A stretch of DNA of 45,020 nucleotides from Peptoniphilus_A hominis (GTDB taxonomy: Bacteria; Bacillota; Clostridia; Tissierellales; Peptoniphilaceae): NCBI RefSeq assembly GCF_040096015.1, contig NZ_JBBMFO010000016.1, positions 1-45,020 of the forward strand, written 5' to 3'. The notes under the pieces are model-generated. The model was given only the letters and a program-made list of their open reading frames with translations. It made no database searches and had not been told where the DNA came from. The stretch's first letter is position 1. Each line of letters begins with the position of its first letter. The translations under genes and the position numbers were made by a program. Of this stretch, positions 23,077 through 31,551 are shown in pieces.

Positions 23077-24795
23077 CTAATAAATAAATTCTTCTGCCAT
23101 TTTTGTTTTTTCTATTAAATTCTTGTAAACTTTTGATTTTTGTAAAAGCTCTTCATGCTTACCTTCGCTTTCTACTCTTCCGTTTTCAAGAACTACTATC
23201 TTGTCAGCATTTTCTATGGATTTCATTCTGTGTGAAATGATTACAACAGTTTTATCTTTAATTAAATTATTTAAAGACTCTTGGATTTTCTTTTCATTGT
23301 CCACATCTAAACTTGCTGATATTTCATCTAATATAAGTATTGGTGCGTCCTTCAGAAAGGCTCTAGCTATAGAAAGTCTTTGTCTTTCACCACCAGAAAG
23401 CTCTGACCCATTTTCTCCTATAACTGTATCTAACCCATTAGGAAGTTTATTAATAAAATCCATACAATTTGCAAGGGTAGCTGCCTTTACAACTTCTTCA
23501 TCGCTGGCATCTTTTTTACCTATACGAATATTTTCTAATATAGATGAGTTAAATAAAGTAACATCTTGAAAAACAATAGATATTTTCTTAAATAAAGAAT
23601 CTGTGGAAATGTTTTTTATATCCTTTCCATCTATTAAAATTTGACCTTTATCATAATCATATAATCTTGATATTAATCTTAATATACTTGTCTTTCCAGA
23701 GCCAGAAGCTCCAACTAAAGCCGTTACCTCTCCCTGTTTCGCAGTAAAGCTAATGTCCTTTAAAACCTGATTATCATCATAAGAAAAAGCTACATTTTTG
23801 AAGACTATATCAAACATATTCAGTTCTACATCTTTACCCTCTTGAATTTTTGTTTCCTTAATCTCCCTAATCCTTTCAACACTTGGATCTATATAGAACA
23901 CTTCTAATAATCCTTCTTTTGATAAATCGAAAATATCTTTTATCTTTATGGCAGCCATTAAATAACCTAAGAGATATAAAATGTCAATCTCCCCAGATAG
24001 AATAAGGCTAATCCCAACAAAACTAACTACTGCAATACTTACAAAGCCAAGAGCAGAGGATAAACCCATTACAAAAAGAGAGCCTTGTTCAACTTTAAGA
24101 TGTATTTTTTCACTTTCATCCATCTGCATATATAACGAAGACCTCACTTCATCGGATAAGTTAAAACTATTTATTTCTTGTTGAAGTTCAATGGTTTCTT
24201 GGAATTTTTCTGAGTTTTCTCTAAGTACCTTGTGATATTTCTTGTTTCCTTTTACCTGCGACTTTTTAGCAATAGGTATTAGTATAAAACTTAAAATAGT
24301 TGGGATCATTACTGCAAGCCCCATCTTAAAATTACCTATCATTAACATAATTCCAATTAGTGGGAAAAATAAAACCATTCCTCCTACTTTAGGAATTGAA
24401 TGACTCATAGCGTGTTCTACTTTTTCCACATCTGCCATAATCGTTTGAGATATATCTGATAAATTATGTTTTGAAAAGTAGGATAGGGGAAGTTTTGATA
24501 GAGTTTCTGCAATATCTATTCTTAAATTAGCACTCTCTTCATAAGTTGTAGTATAAAGATCATCATATTCTTTGGCTAACAAAACATACATTAATACTAA
24601 TGTAACAACAGAAACACCAAAATATAAATAAGGGCTTTTAACATTTTTCAAAATAAGCTCATCTGTTAACATCATTAAAATAAAGGCAGGAACCATATTA
24701 ATACAGTAGACCAAGAAACTTGATATAGTAGATTTAGTGAGATCTTTAGCCCCTTTATCAGTCAGACAAAAGCGATTTTTATAAAATTTCCTCAT
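23077..24795 (-). CDS. Exporter-fold ABC half-transporter, second of a pair
   Basis: This 572-residue protein is a type IV ABC half-transporter: six membrane helices (about 20-310) and an ATPase domain with Walker A GASGSGKTS, signature LSGGERQR, Walker B ILILDEIS and the switch His in IISHRMKS. With the preceding gene it should form a heterodimer. Although the fold is of exporter type, paired half-transporters of this kind next to AraC regulators include the siderophore importers YbtPQ and IrtAB, and the Fur box here supports such a role. Start: ATG at 24795 with GGAGGG seven bases upstream; an earlier in-frame start lacks one. It overlaps the first half-transporter by 17 bases. Confidence 0.9.
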   Translation of the reverse strand: MRKFYKNRFCLTDKGAKDLTKSTISSFLVYCINMVPAFILMMLTDELILKNVKSPYLYFGVSVVTLVLMYVLLAKEYDDLYTTTYEESANLRIDIAETLSKLPLSYFSKHNLSDISQTIMADVEKVEHAMSHSIPKVGGMVLFFPLIGIMLMIGNFKMGLAVMIPTILSFILIPIAKKSQVKGNKKYHKVLRENSEKFQETIELQQEINSFNLSDEVRSSLYMQMDESEKIHLKVEQGSLFVMGLSSALGFVSIAVVSFVGISLILSGEIDILYLLGYLMAAIKIKDIFDLSKEGLLEVFYIDPSVERIREIKETKIQEGKDVELNMFDIVFKNVAFSYDDNQVLKDISFTAKQGEVTALVGASGSGKTSILRLISRLYDYDKGQILIDGKDIKNISTDSLFKKISIVFQDVTLFNSSILENIRIGKKDASDEEVVKAATLANCMDFINKLPNGLDTVIGENGSELSGGERQRLSIARAFLKDAPILILDEISASLDVDNEKKIQESLNNLIKDKTVVIISHRMKSIENADKIVVLENGRVESEGKHEELLQKSKVYKNLIEKTKMAEEFIY

Positions 24796-26533
24796 CTTTA
24801 ACCCTCCATTGATTTGCACTGTCATAAAGCTCTAATAATTCCTTATATTTTCCACCTTTTGAAATAAGTTCTTGATCACTGCCTCTTTCAATTATTTCTC
24901 CATTCTCTAAAACTAAAATTTCATCAACAGAACGAATACTACTCATCCTATGGGCAATCATAATAACTGTTTTATCTTTCATAAGGTTTTTAAAGGCCTT
25001 TTGAAGCTCATACTCATTGTCTGGATCAATAGAAGCACTAGCTTCATCCATAATTACAATTTTAGATTTCTTGAGCATGGCTCTCGCAATAGCAATTCTC
25101 TGTTTTTCTCCTCCTGATAAATAGACTCCTTTTGAGCCAATCATGGTATTCTCCCTTTCAGGAAACTTATTTAAAATAACATTACAACCGGCAAGTTCCA
25201 TAGCCTTCATAACTTCTTCTCTACTTGCCTTTCTATTAGCAAGAGCAACATTTTCGTAAATAGATGTCTTAAAAAGTTTGCTATCCTGAAAAACAAAAGA
25301 AATTGTGTTTATTAGAGCATCCTTACTATAAGATTCTAAGGGTCTCTCTCCAATCTTTATACTGCCACTATCTACTTTGTAAAAACCAGATAATAGCTTT
25401 ACAATAGTCGATTTACCTGATCCTGAATGACCCACCAAAGCATATTTTTTTCCTTCTTCTAATTTAAAAGATAAATTTTCTAGTACTTTGTTTTCATTAT
25501 AAGAAAAATTCACTTTTTCAAAGTCTATATTATAGTTTTTGAAATCACCAATCTCTCCATAATTTAATTTATCTTCATTCATTTTTTTATATAAGTCTTC
25601 TAAAGTATCTACAGCATACCTAGCGTTAAAGATGTTCATACTAGCCCACATAATTTTCATAAATGAAACCATCATTACTCCACTTAAAAACAAAATCATG
25701 AATAGTTCAACAATAAGCAAATTAGCATTATTAACTTTATTTATGGTAAAAACTAAAGGGATAGACAAAATTGCAATAATTCCAAAAAATATCCATTGAT
25801 ATAGAACATAAGGTTTTTTAGAACTAATTGAGTAATCAAGAGCATACTTAGAATAATCCTTAATCGCCTTATAAAGAGTTTTAAAAGACTCTACAGTAGC
25901 TCCGAATATTTTAACAACTTGCATGCCTCTGACATATTCAACTGTTTCACCACTTAAAATTTCTAAGGATTTTTGGTAGTATTCCATGAACTCTCCTCCA
26001 CCCATCATGTTCTTTAAAATAAGAGCCCCTACTATTGTTAGTATAAGAATAACTAATCCCACTCTGCTACTAATAGAAAAGGCAAGTATTAAAGATAATA
26101 CTGGAATTAAAAAAGCTTGAGAGTTATCTGGTATCATATGTGCTACTGCCGTATGAGTTTTAGCTGCATTATCATCAATAGTTTTTCTTATAATTCCAGA
26201 TGGGTTTAAATCATAAAAGCGAAAACTTGCTCCTGTAAGTCCATCTATACCTTTTTTTCTTAAATTAGTTTCTAAGCGAAATCCAAGTTTATGAGAAAAA
26301 AAGTTTGACAAAAAGTAAACTAGTGCCCCTATCGTCAAATATAAGACAGCTTGAATGGACAAAGTCCTAGCTACTAATAAATCTCCTTCAACAATTGAAC
26401 TTCTTAAAAGTTTATACAGTAACGAATATCCGTACACCATTAGAAATGCAGATAGTGCTGATAAAAAAACTGCTATATATCCATTATGTTTTTCTTCAGG
26501 CACATAGGAAAAAAGCCTTTTATAAATTTTCAT
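24779..26533 (-). CDS. Exporter-fold ABC half-transporter, first of a pair
   Basis: This 584-residue protein has a six-helix membrane domain (about 15-310) and an ATPase domain with Walker A GHSGSGKST, Q-loop FQDSKLF, signature LSGGEKQR, Walker B IVIMDEAS and IAHRMSS. It is the partner of the next gene. The start at 26533 is set by AAAGGAGG six bases upstream, giving MKIYKRLFSYV; the frame continues upstream into the Fur-box promoter, so the longer form is wrong. It heads the five-gene operon ABC1-ABC2-S-EcfT-EcfA. Combining two half-transporters with a full ECF importer suggests uptake of one compound by two routes, or import by one and handling by the other. The substrate is unknown. Confidence 0.9.
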   Translation of the reverse strand: MKIYKRLFSYVPEEKHNGYIAVFLSALSAFLMVYGYSLLYKLLRSSIVEGDLLVARTLSIQAVLYLTIGALVYFLSNFFSHKLGFRLETNLRKKGIDGLTGASFRFYDLNPSGIIRKTIDDNAAKTHTAVAHMIPDNSQAFLIPVLSLILAFSISSRVGLVILILTIVGALILKNMMGGGEFMEYYQKSLEILSGETVEYVRGMQVVKIFGATVESFKTLYKAIKDYSKYALDYSISSKKPYVLYQWIFFGIIAILSIPLVFTINKVNNANLLIVELFMILFLSGVMMVSFMKIMWASMNIFNARYAVDTLEDLYKKMNEDKLNYGEIGDFKNYNIDFEKVNFSYNENKVLENLSFKLEEGKKYALVGHSGSGKSTIVKLLSGFYKVDSGSIKIGERPLESYSKDALINTISFVFQDSKLFKTSIYENVALANRKASREEVMKAMELAGCNVILNKFPERENTMIGSKGVYLSGGEKQRIAIARAMLKKSKIVIMDEASASIDPDNEYELQKAFKNLMKDKTVIMIAHRMSSIRSVDEILVLENGEIIERGSDQELISKGGKYKELLELYDSANQWRVKDEEIL

Positions 26534-26577
26534 ATTTTCCTCCTTTAATATTCCTATTAGATTCAAATTCGCCTGAA

Positions 26578-26592
26578 CGATAATAATTATCA
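26578..26592. promoter_or_regulatory. Fur box in the divergent ABC/AraC promoter
   Basis: CGATAATAATTATCA matches the Bacillus 7-1-7 Fur consensus (TGATAATNATTATCA) at 14 of 15 positions; only the first base differs. It differs more from the PerR (TTATAAT) and Zur (TCGTAAT) half-sites. It lies about ten bases downstream of the -10 box for the ABC operon, over the expected transcription start, which is where a repressor would act. Confidence 0.7.
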
Positions 26593-26602
26593 TTGCATTT
26601 TT

Positions 26603-26638
26603 ATTATACATCAGTTATAATTACTAATACAATAGTTT
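26603..26638 (-). promoter_or_regulatory. Promoter of the ABC/ECF operon
   Basis: On the minus strand TTGTAT and a perfect TATAAT (about 26603-26608) are separated by 18 bases. The Fur box follows directly. The spacing and order give a typical iron-repressed sigma-A promoter. Confidence 0.6.
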
Positions 26639-26686
26639 TGAATTAATAAGGCTAATTGGAATATTGTCTAAAAGGGATAGTGTATT

Positions 26687-27679
26687 ATGACATATTATGA
26701 TTTTGTAAAAGAATATATGAACGTAGATGAATGTAAAAATAATAAGAAATATTCAAGTGCAGGGCATACATTTTGTTGGAGTAAAGATGATTCAATTAAT
26801 GCAGAAGGCCTATATTGGTTTTATGAAGGAAATGGATTTATTATTGATATCCACGATTTTTATATCAAAGAAGAAGTTATTCAAAATAGTACTTATAGTA
26901 TGGAAAACTATGTTTCGATATGCTCTAGCTATATTGTAAGTGCAAACGGCGAAAAATTTAACCCTTATCAAACTTTGACGCCAAACTCCTTATATACTCT
27001 TGATTTTGACAATATAGAAGATGACTTTCTATTTTTATTACACGAGAATAGTTACTATCTCACTGTTTCTGTTGGATTTAAAAGAGAACTTTTAGAAAAG
27101 CACCTGTCATCCATTAATATCGATCTTGAATCCTTTTATAGGGCTTTACTTCAAACAAATCAAATAATACTTACAAAGTCATTAGAAAAAGTAGCAATGG
27201 AAATATTAAATTGTAAGATGGACGCTCCTGCCGCTGATTTTTTCTTTAAAGCCAAGGCAAATGAGTGGATAAGTATAGTAATCGATACCTACTTAAATAG
27301 AAAAAAATATAAAATTGAGTCTGACGATAATAAAGCACTTGAAGATGTATCCAGGTTTTTAGATGATCATTTTGCCATGACTGTAAATCAGGAAACCCTT
27401 GAAAAAATATCTAAAATGAGCGGAACAAAATTAAAGAATTTGTTTAAAGAAAAATATGGTCAAAGTATTACAGAATACACCCAAAGAAAAAGAATGAATG
27501 TAGCTGAAACTCTTCTGTTAAATACTAAACTTCCTATAAAGGAAGTAGCAGAATCTGTTGGATATACATCCCATAGCAAATTTTCCATTTATTACAAAAG
27601 ATACAAGGGAAAACTTCCTAGTGAAGTTCGTCATTTAGCTTGCAAGGATCACAAGTTAAAATGCGATTATTGTGATTAA
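26687..27679 (+). CDS. AraC-family regulator with a Cys-rich C-terminal tail
   Basis: This 330-residue regulator is divergent from the ABC/ECF operon across a 153-base region. Its N-terminal 215 residues show no cupin motif and no close family that I recognise. The C-terminal AraC DNA-binding domain lies at about 220-315 (LEKISKMSGTKLKNLFKEKY, then IKEVAESVGYTSHSKFSIYY, KRYKGKLPSEVR). The position recalls YbtA, the AraC activator of the yersiniabactin genes. The last 12 residues form C319-x6-C326-x2-C329 with H322, a possible metal site. A weak AAAGGGA site precedes the ATG. It probably activates the divergent operon when the imported compound or metal state is sensed, in balance with Fur. 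This is inferred from position. Confidence 0.85.
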   Translation: MTYYDFVKEYMNVDECKNNKKYSSAGHTFCWSKDDSINAEGLYWFYEGNGFIIDIHDFYIKEEVIQNSTYSMENYVSICSSYIVSANGEKFNPYQTLTPNSLYTLDFDNIEDDFLFLLHENSYYLTVSVGFKRELLEKHLSSINIDLESFYRALLQTNQIILTKSLEKVAMEILNCKMDAPAADFFFKAKANEWISIVIDTYLNRKKYKIESDDNKALEDVSRFLDDHFAMTVNQETLEKISKMSGTKLKNLFKEKYGQSITEYTQRKRMNVAETLLLNTKLPIKEVAESVGYTSHSKFSIYYKRYKGKLPSEVRHLACKDHKLKCDYCD

Positions 27680-27773
27680 AGTATTTTTTTATTTATAGGT
27701 CCTTATCTTATATGATTTTATAGATATTTGTATAGGTATGTATAAATTTAATAAAAAATTAGCAAAAAATAAA

Positions 27774-27905
27774 GGGGCTGTTGCAAAAGTCCCATAATAG
27801 AAAATATAATAAGTGAAATATGTCTCTTATCAATAGGGCTAAACTTAAATACTTGATAAAAAAATGATATTGCAGAGTAGAATCATCTATTCTGCAATAT
27901 CACCT
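27774..27905 (+). mobile_element. MITE-like deletion derivative of the IS1182-type element (copy 2)
   Basis: This 132-base element keeps the left end (GGGGCTGTTGCAAAAGTCCC) joined, at a GAAAA shared by both sides, to the last 60-odd bases of the transposase gene and the right-end hairpin. Everything else seen in copy 1 is deleted. The transposase tail still reads ISEICLLSIGLNLNT-stop when translated from the copy-1 frame. It has the size and structure of a non-autonomous miniature element and lies in the same orientation as copy 1, 7.9 kb away. Confidence 0.75.
27863..27903 (-). terminator. IS-borne terminator behind the M18 peptidase
   Basis: GATATTGCAGA and TCTGCAATATC pair over 11 bases, followed on the minus strand by A and seven T residues. 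Compared with copy 1, both arms changed together (G to A on one, C to T on the other), so pairing is preserved. It serves the operon ending at 27968. Confidence 0.75.
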
Positions 27906-27967
27906 TAAAATTATTTTTGAATTTTTCCACCAAAATTATTCTTCGTCAAAATTATTTTTTAAATAAA

Positions 27968-29290
27968 TTATTCTTCAACAGAAATTTTTGATGCGCCCTC
28001 AATTTTTACATTTGAGTTGTAATATTTTGTAAGTGCCTTAATCATGTAGGCTGGGTCCATTGCTCCTGCTGTTTCATAATTTGAGTGCATAGCAAGTTGT
28101 GGAAGTCCAATGTCAACGGCGTGAAGTGAAACTTGTGTGTTTGATAAGTTTCCAAGAGTTGAGCCACCTTGCATGTTGCTTCTGTTGGCAAAGTGTTGCA
28201 CTGGAACTTCTGCCAAGGCACAAATCTTTTTGAAGACTGCTTGTGAAAAGGCATCAGATGTGTACTTTTGGTTGGCAGCTTCTTTTATTACAATACCCTT
28301 GTTCATGAAAGTTCTATTTTCATCGTCAGTTAATTCCTTGTGGTTTGGATGAACTGCGTGAGCATTGTCTGCACTAACTAGGAAGGATTTTGCCACTGCC
28401 TTGTGGTATTCTTCTTCGTCATAGCCAAGACCTGCGTTTAGTCTTTTTAGCGTGTCGTGAAGAAGGGTAGACATGGCACCTTGTTTTGTGTTTGAGCCAA
28501 CTTCTTCGTTGTCAAAGCAAGCATATACATTTACTGCCTTGTCATTATTTCCTGCTATAAAGGCCTTTAGTGATGTGAAGGCACATTCTAGGTCGTCAAG
28601 CTTTGGTGATGATACAAATTCATCCTTGTAGCCCCAAATTTTTCCAACTTGTCTATTGACTAAGAATAGGTCCTTGGAAATAATTTGATCTTCCTTTACT
28701 CCAAGTTCTTCTGCAATCATCTTGTCGTAGTCGCCCTTTTTCATGCCGCCTGCTGTAAATAGTGGAAGTAAATCTACTTGTCTATTGTATTCATAGCCCT
28801 TGTTTACTTCTCTATTCATGTGAATGGCAACATTAGGGATGATTAAAAGATCCCTATCAATGTGAAGTAATTTTGAAACTATGGCGCCATCTTCTTCCAC
28901 TAAAACTCTTCCTGCAAGGCTAAGTGGCTTATCAAACCAAACTGAATCAATTGGTCCACCATATACTTCAACATTTAGCTTTACATAGCCTCCTGGACCT
29001 TCAAGCTCTGGCATGCTCTTAACCTTATATGTTGGAGAGTCAGAGTGTGAAGCTACAAGTTGGTAGTGGTAGTCTGAAAGGTCACTACCAACCTTAAAGG
29101 CAATCACTGATGAATCATTTCTTGTAGTGTAATAATTCTTGCCCTTTTCAATATTCCAGCTTTCGCCTTCCTTTAATTCTATAAAATTTTCTGCGTCAAG
29201 ATAGGATTTCACAGTGTCAACTGTGTGGAACATACTTGCGCTCTTTTTAATAAATTCTAACAATTCCTTTGAAGTTTCTAAATAATTCAT
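27968..29290 (-). CDS. apeB: M18 family aminopeptidase
   Basis: This 440-residue cytosolic zinc aminopeptidase of the M18 family removes N-terminal residues, often acidic or neutral, from peptides. Metal-site motifs are visible in order: VASHSDSP (His near 82), SPKLDDLECAF (bridging Asp), CFDNEEVGSNTKQGA (catalytic Glu and ligand Glu), VSADNAHAVHPNH, and LAMHSNYETAG near the end. The fold is normally a dodecamer. AAGGAGG lies five bases before the ATG. It follows an amino-acid permease by 20 bases and both are likely co-transcribed, pointing to peptide and amino-acid use as a nutrient source, typical of asaccharolytic anaerobic cocci. Confidence 0.93.
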   Translation of the reverse strand: MNYLETSKELLEFIKKSASMFHTVDTVKSYLDAENFIELKEGESWNIEKGKNYYTTRNDSSVIAFKVGSDLSDYHYQLVASHSDSPTYKVKSMPELEGPGGYVKLNVEVYGGPIDSVWFDKPLSLAGRVLVEEDGAIVSKLLHIDRDLLIIPNVAIHMNREVNKGYEYNRQVDLLPLFTAGGMKKGDYDKMIAEELGVKEDQIISKDLFLVNRQVGKIWGYKDEFVSSPKLDDLECAFTSLKAFIAGNNDKAVNVYACFDNEEVGSNTKQGAMSTLLHDTLKRLNAGLGYDEEEYHKAVAKSFLVSADNAHAVHPNHKELTDDENRTFMNKGIVIKEAANQKYTSDAFSQAVFKKICALAEVPVQHFANRSNMQGGSTLGNLSNTQVSLHAVDIGLPQLAMHSNYETAGAMDPAYMIKALTKYYNSNVKIEGASKISVEE

Positions 29291-29310
29291 AACTTCCTCC
29301 TTTTTGGAAT

Positions 29311-30747
29311 TTAGCTTAATTTTTTATCTTCCTTTGCTCTAATCATTGGTAAAATTACTCCAAGTGCAACAAGTACAAGTGGTGTAATTACATTAAGTGC
29401 CATTTGCATTGGGTCGTCTGAAATCATACCCAAGATACAGCAAGCAAGTGTAACTATGAAGCACCAGAAGCCAAAGAATAAAGCAACTCCTTGGTTATGA
29501 GTAAAGTAGAATTCTCTTTCTACATCGCCCCTGTTCTTTCTCAAGAAAATATATGCCAAGAATACCCATAGGTAACGAAGTGGCATTGTAATTGAGTTAA
29601 GTTTTGTTAATTGTCTTAAAACAGTTGCAGCACCTGGCACTAGGATTTGTGCAAGGATAATTGAACCTGCAAGGACAATTATAAGTTTAATACCGTTGAT
29701 GTAAGCTCCATATTTATTTTTCTTAAGAAGCTTTCTAGGTATATATTTATTTGTTCTGTCGTCATCAAGTAACATTCTAAGTGGTGCGTCAATACTTACA
29801 ACAAGTGTAGAGAATTGACCGATCATGTTACAAAGAGCGTAGATGATCATAATAGTATTGCCAAGACCATAATATTCTCCAACCTTTTGGAAAGCCCAAT
29901 AAGCACCATTAGCTGCATAAGAGTCAAAAGTTGCTGAGTCTGCATTGATAATAGCAGGGTCAAACATCATACCCATGGCAATAGTACCAAAGATAGCTGA
30001 AATAATTACCATGACAGCAGCAAAGATCATTGCCTTAGGGAATTCCTTAGAAGAATTTCCTTCCATGTGGTTTACATAAGGACTCATCTTTTCAATACCA
30101 CCAACAGCGAAGACAAGTATTGATAAACTTGTGAAATACTTCATGTCAAAAGTTGGGATCAAATTGTTAAGAGACCAGTCCATAGCTTGGTATCCACCAT
30201 CTGGATTGATCTTTGGAGCAGCTAGCATCATTAAGATGTAAAGGATACCCATGACAAACATACTTGAACCTGCAATAGTTGCTAGGTTTTTAAGTGGGTT
30301 AAGACCTCTACTTGCTACCCAGCAGAAAATTAAAAATACTGCTAGAGTTGCAATTTGTACATAAACAGTTGGAAGTGAGTCGTAAACTTCTGCGTTTTGG
30401 AAGAACATCCAGGACATTGCCTTTAGTCCACCTGAACCCTTTGAAGCGATGTAGGTAATGTGACATGCCCAATAAGTCCAACCAGCATAATAAGCTAACT
30501 TATCGCTTGAAGTTGCCCTAATCCATGAAGTAACTCCACCACCTTCGTCCTTAAAGGATGAACCAAGTTCCCCTACCATAAGTGCGTTAGGAATGAAATA
30601 AAGTGCGAACATTAGGATCCATGAAAATATTACTTGGATTCCGTTAAAGAATACGAAACCGTTAACAACATTTCCAAAGCCCCATAAAGTGGAAAATGCC
30701 ATAAATGCCAGCATGGACCACTTAATTTTCTTTTGTGAATCTTGCAT
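29311..30747 (-). CDS. APC-superfamily amino-acid permease
   Basis: A 478-residue transporter with about 12 membrane helices. The N-terminal FMAFSTLWGFGNVVNGFVFF and the first-helix glycine break match the amino-acid/polyamine/organocation superfamily, and the nearest look is the glutamate:GABA antiporter-like branch. Substrate cannot be read from sequence. The ATG at 30747 is chosen over an upstream in-frame one because GAGGAGAC lies seven bases before it, and it gives the charged start MQDSQKKIKW. It is first in an operon with the M18 aminopeptidase, so uptake or exchange of amino acids or dipeptides fits. The upstream 390 bases hold its promoter region. Confidence 0.88.
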   Translation of the reverse strand: MQDSQKKIKWSMLAFMAFSTLWGFGNVVNGFVFFNGIQVIFSWILMFALYFIPNALMVGELGSSFKDEGGGVTSWIRATSSDKLAYYAGWTYWACHITYIASKGSGGLKAMSWMFFQNAEVYDSLPTVYVQIATLAVFLIFCWVASRGLNPLKNLATIAGSSMFVMGILYILMMLAAPKINPDGGYQAMDWSLNNLIPTFDMKYFTSLSILVFAVGGIEKMSPYVNHMEGNSSKEFPKAMIFAAVMVIISAIFGTIAMGMMFDPAIINADSATFDSYAANGAYWAFQKVGEYYGLGNTIMIIYALCNMIGQFSTLVVSIDAPLRMLLDDDRTNKYIPRKLLKKNKYGAYINGIKLIIVLAGSIILAQILVPGAATVLRQLTKLNSITMPLRYLWVFLAYIFLRKNRGDVEREFYFTHNQGVALFFGFWCFIVTLACCILGMISDDPMQMALNVITPLVLVALGVILPMIRAKEDKKLS

Positions 30748-31138
30748 ATTTTGTCTCCTCTCATAATATAATTGCATGATTAAATTAATTATAACCTTAA
30801 AAAAAACTCTAGTCTAGTATAATTCATAATCTTAGAAAACATTTTTACATTGAATTAAAAATTTTATAGTAGTTTAAATCAGTTAGCCTATAAAGTTTAG
30901 AGTCTTGTAAAATACATAACTATATCCATTTACAGTGCTGAGTGAATTTTTTGCTTTCGAAATATTTTTAATGATTTATATTTTAAAAAAACAATTTTAT
31001 TGCCTTGGCTCTTATATGCTTCTTGCCTAGATTTTTATCTTAACTATACATATTTTCTATAAAGAAAAATTTTTGCAAATAAAAAAATCCCCGACTAATC
31101 GAAGATTTTATTCTAAATTTCACTATTAATTTTAAAAT
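30748..31138. other. AT-rich intergenic region upstream of the APC permease
   Basis: No gene is supported. A TATACT box near 30812-30817 on the minus strand may be the permease -10. I looked for a T-box leader (specifier loop, TGGNACCGCG motif) and for known riboswitch cores and found none. The right end holds the terminator of the coiled-coil gene. Confidence 0.4.
31081..31108 (-). terminator. Intrinsic terminator after the coiled-coil gene
   Basis: On the minus strand AAATCTTCGA and TCGGGGATTT pair over ten bases with a TTAG loop (two G-U pairs), and T residues follow. It lies 31 bases past the stop codon. Confidence 0.8.
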
Positions 31139-31543
31139 CTAATTTAATTTTCTTAAAATTTCTTCAACTCGCTCCTTTAAGTCAAATAAGTTTTCCCTTA
31201 TTTCCTTTATTTCTCGATTTACGCGAAGGTCTGTGAAGATGTTGTCAAAAATAATATCTACGAAAAAATCATAAGTCGTGTCGCTAATTTCTTCATCTAA
31301 GCTCATTCTCACATCGCCAAGTTCCTTTTTGGCAATTTCTAATTTTTCGCGAATAATTTCGAGGCCTGAGTTGATGTCCTTTATCTTTCCTCTTTTTACA
31401 AAGCCAACTATACTTGAGCCTGCAAAAATGTCAAAGAGACTCCACCTGCTTGCACTATCTGTCATATTTATTACTGAGTCAATTTCTTCTCTTAAATCTA
31501 AAAGTGCCTCACGCGCTTCTTTTATTTCCTTTAAGTCTGTCAT
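31139..31543 (-). CDS. Coiled-coil protein of unknown function
   Basis: A 134-residue soluble protein that I cannot name. Helical, highly charged segments at both ends (LKEIKEAREALLDLREEID and REIKEIRENLFDLKERVEEI) flank a hydrophobic centre with WSLFDIFAGSSIVGFVKRGK near residues 34-53. The same shape (charged helix, W-x-(L/M)-x-D-x-F-x-G loop, charged helix) occurs in small uncharacterised Firmicute proteins. It starts nine bases... after the antiporter stop, with AGGAGG five bases before the ATG, so the two form a unit. No regulatory or catalytic motif is visible. A role linked to the antiporter is possible but unsupported beyond position. Confidence 0.75.
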   Translation of the reverse strand: MTDLKEIKEAREALLDLREEIDSVINMTDSASRWSLFDIFAGSSIVGFVKRGKIKDINSGLEIIREKLEIAKKELGDVRMSLDEEISDTTYDFFVDIIFDNIFTDLRVNREIKEIRENLFDLKERVEEILRKLN

Positions 31544-31551
31544 CTTTCCTC

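Noticed and set aside
27906..27967. Three copies of AAAATTATT between the IS remnant and the M18 gene as a possible repeat array
   Set aside because: Short, imperfect and AT-only; low-complexity DNA explains it.
30748..31080. T-box leader upstream of the amino-acid permease
   Set aside because: No T-box consensus and no terminator/antiterminator pair near the permease start.
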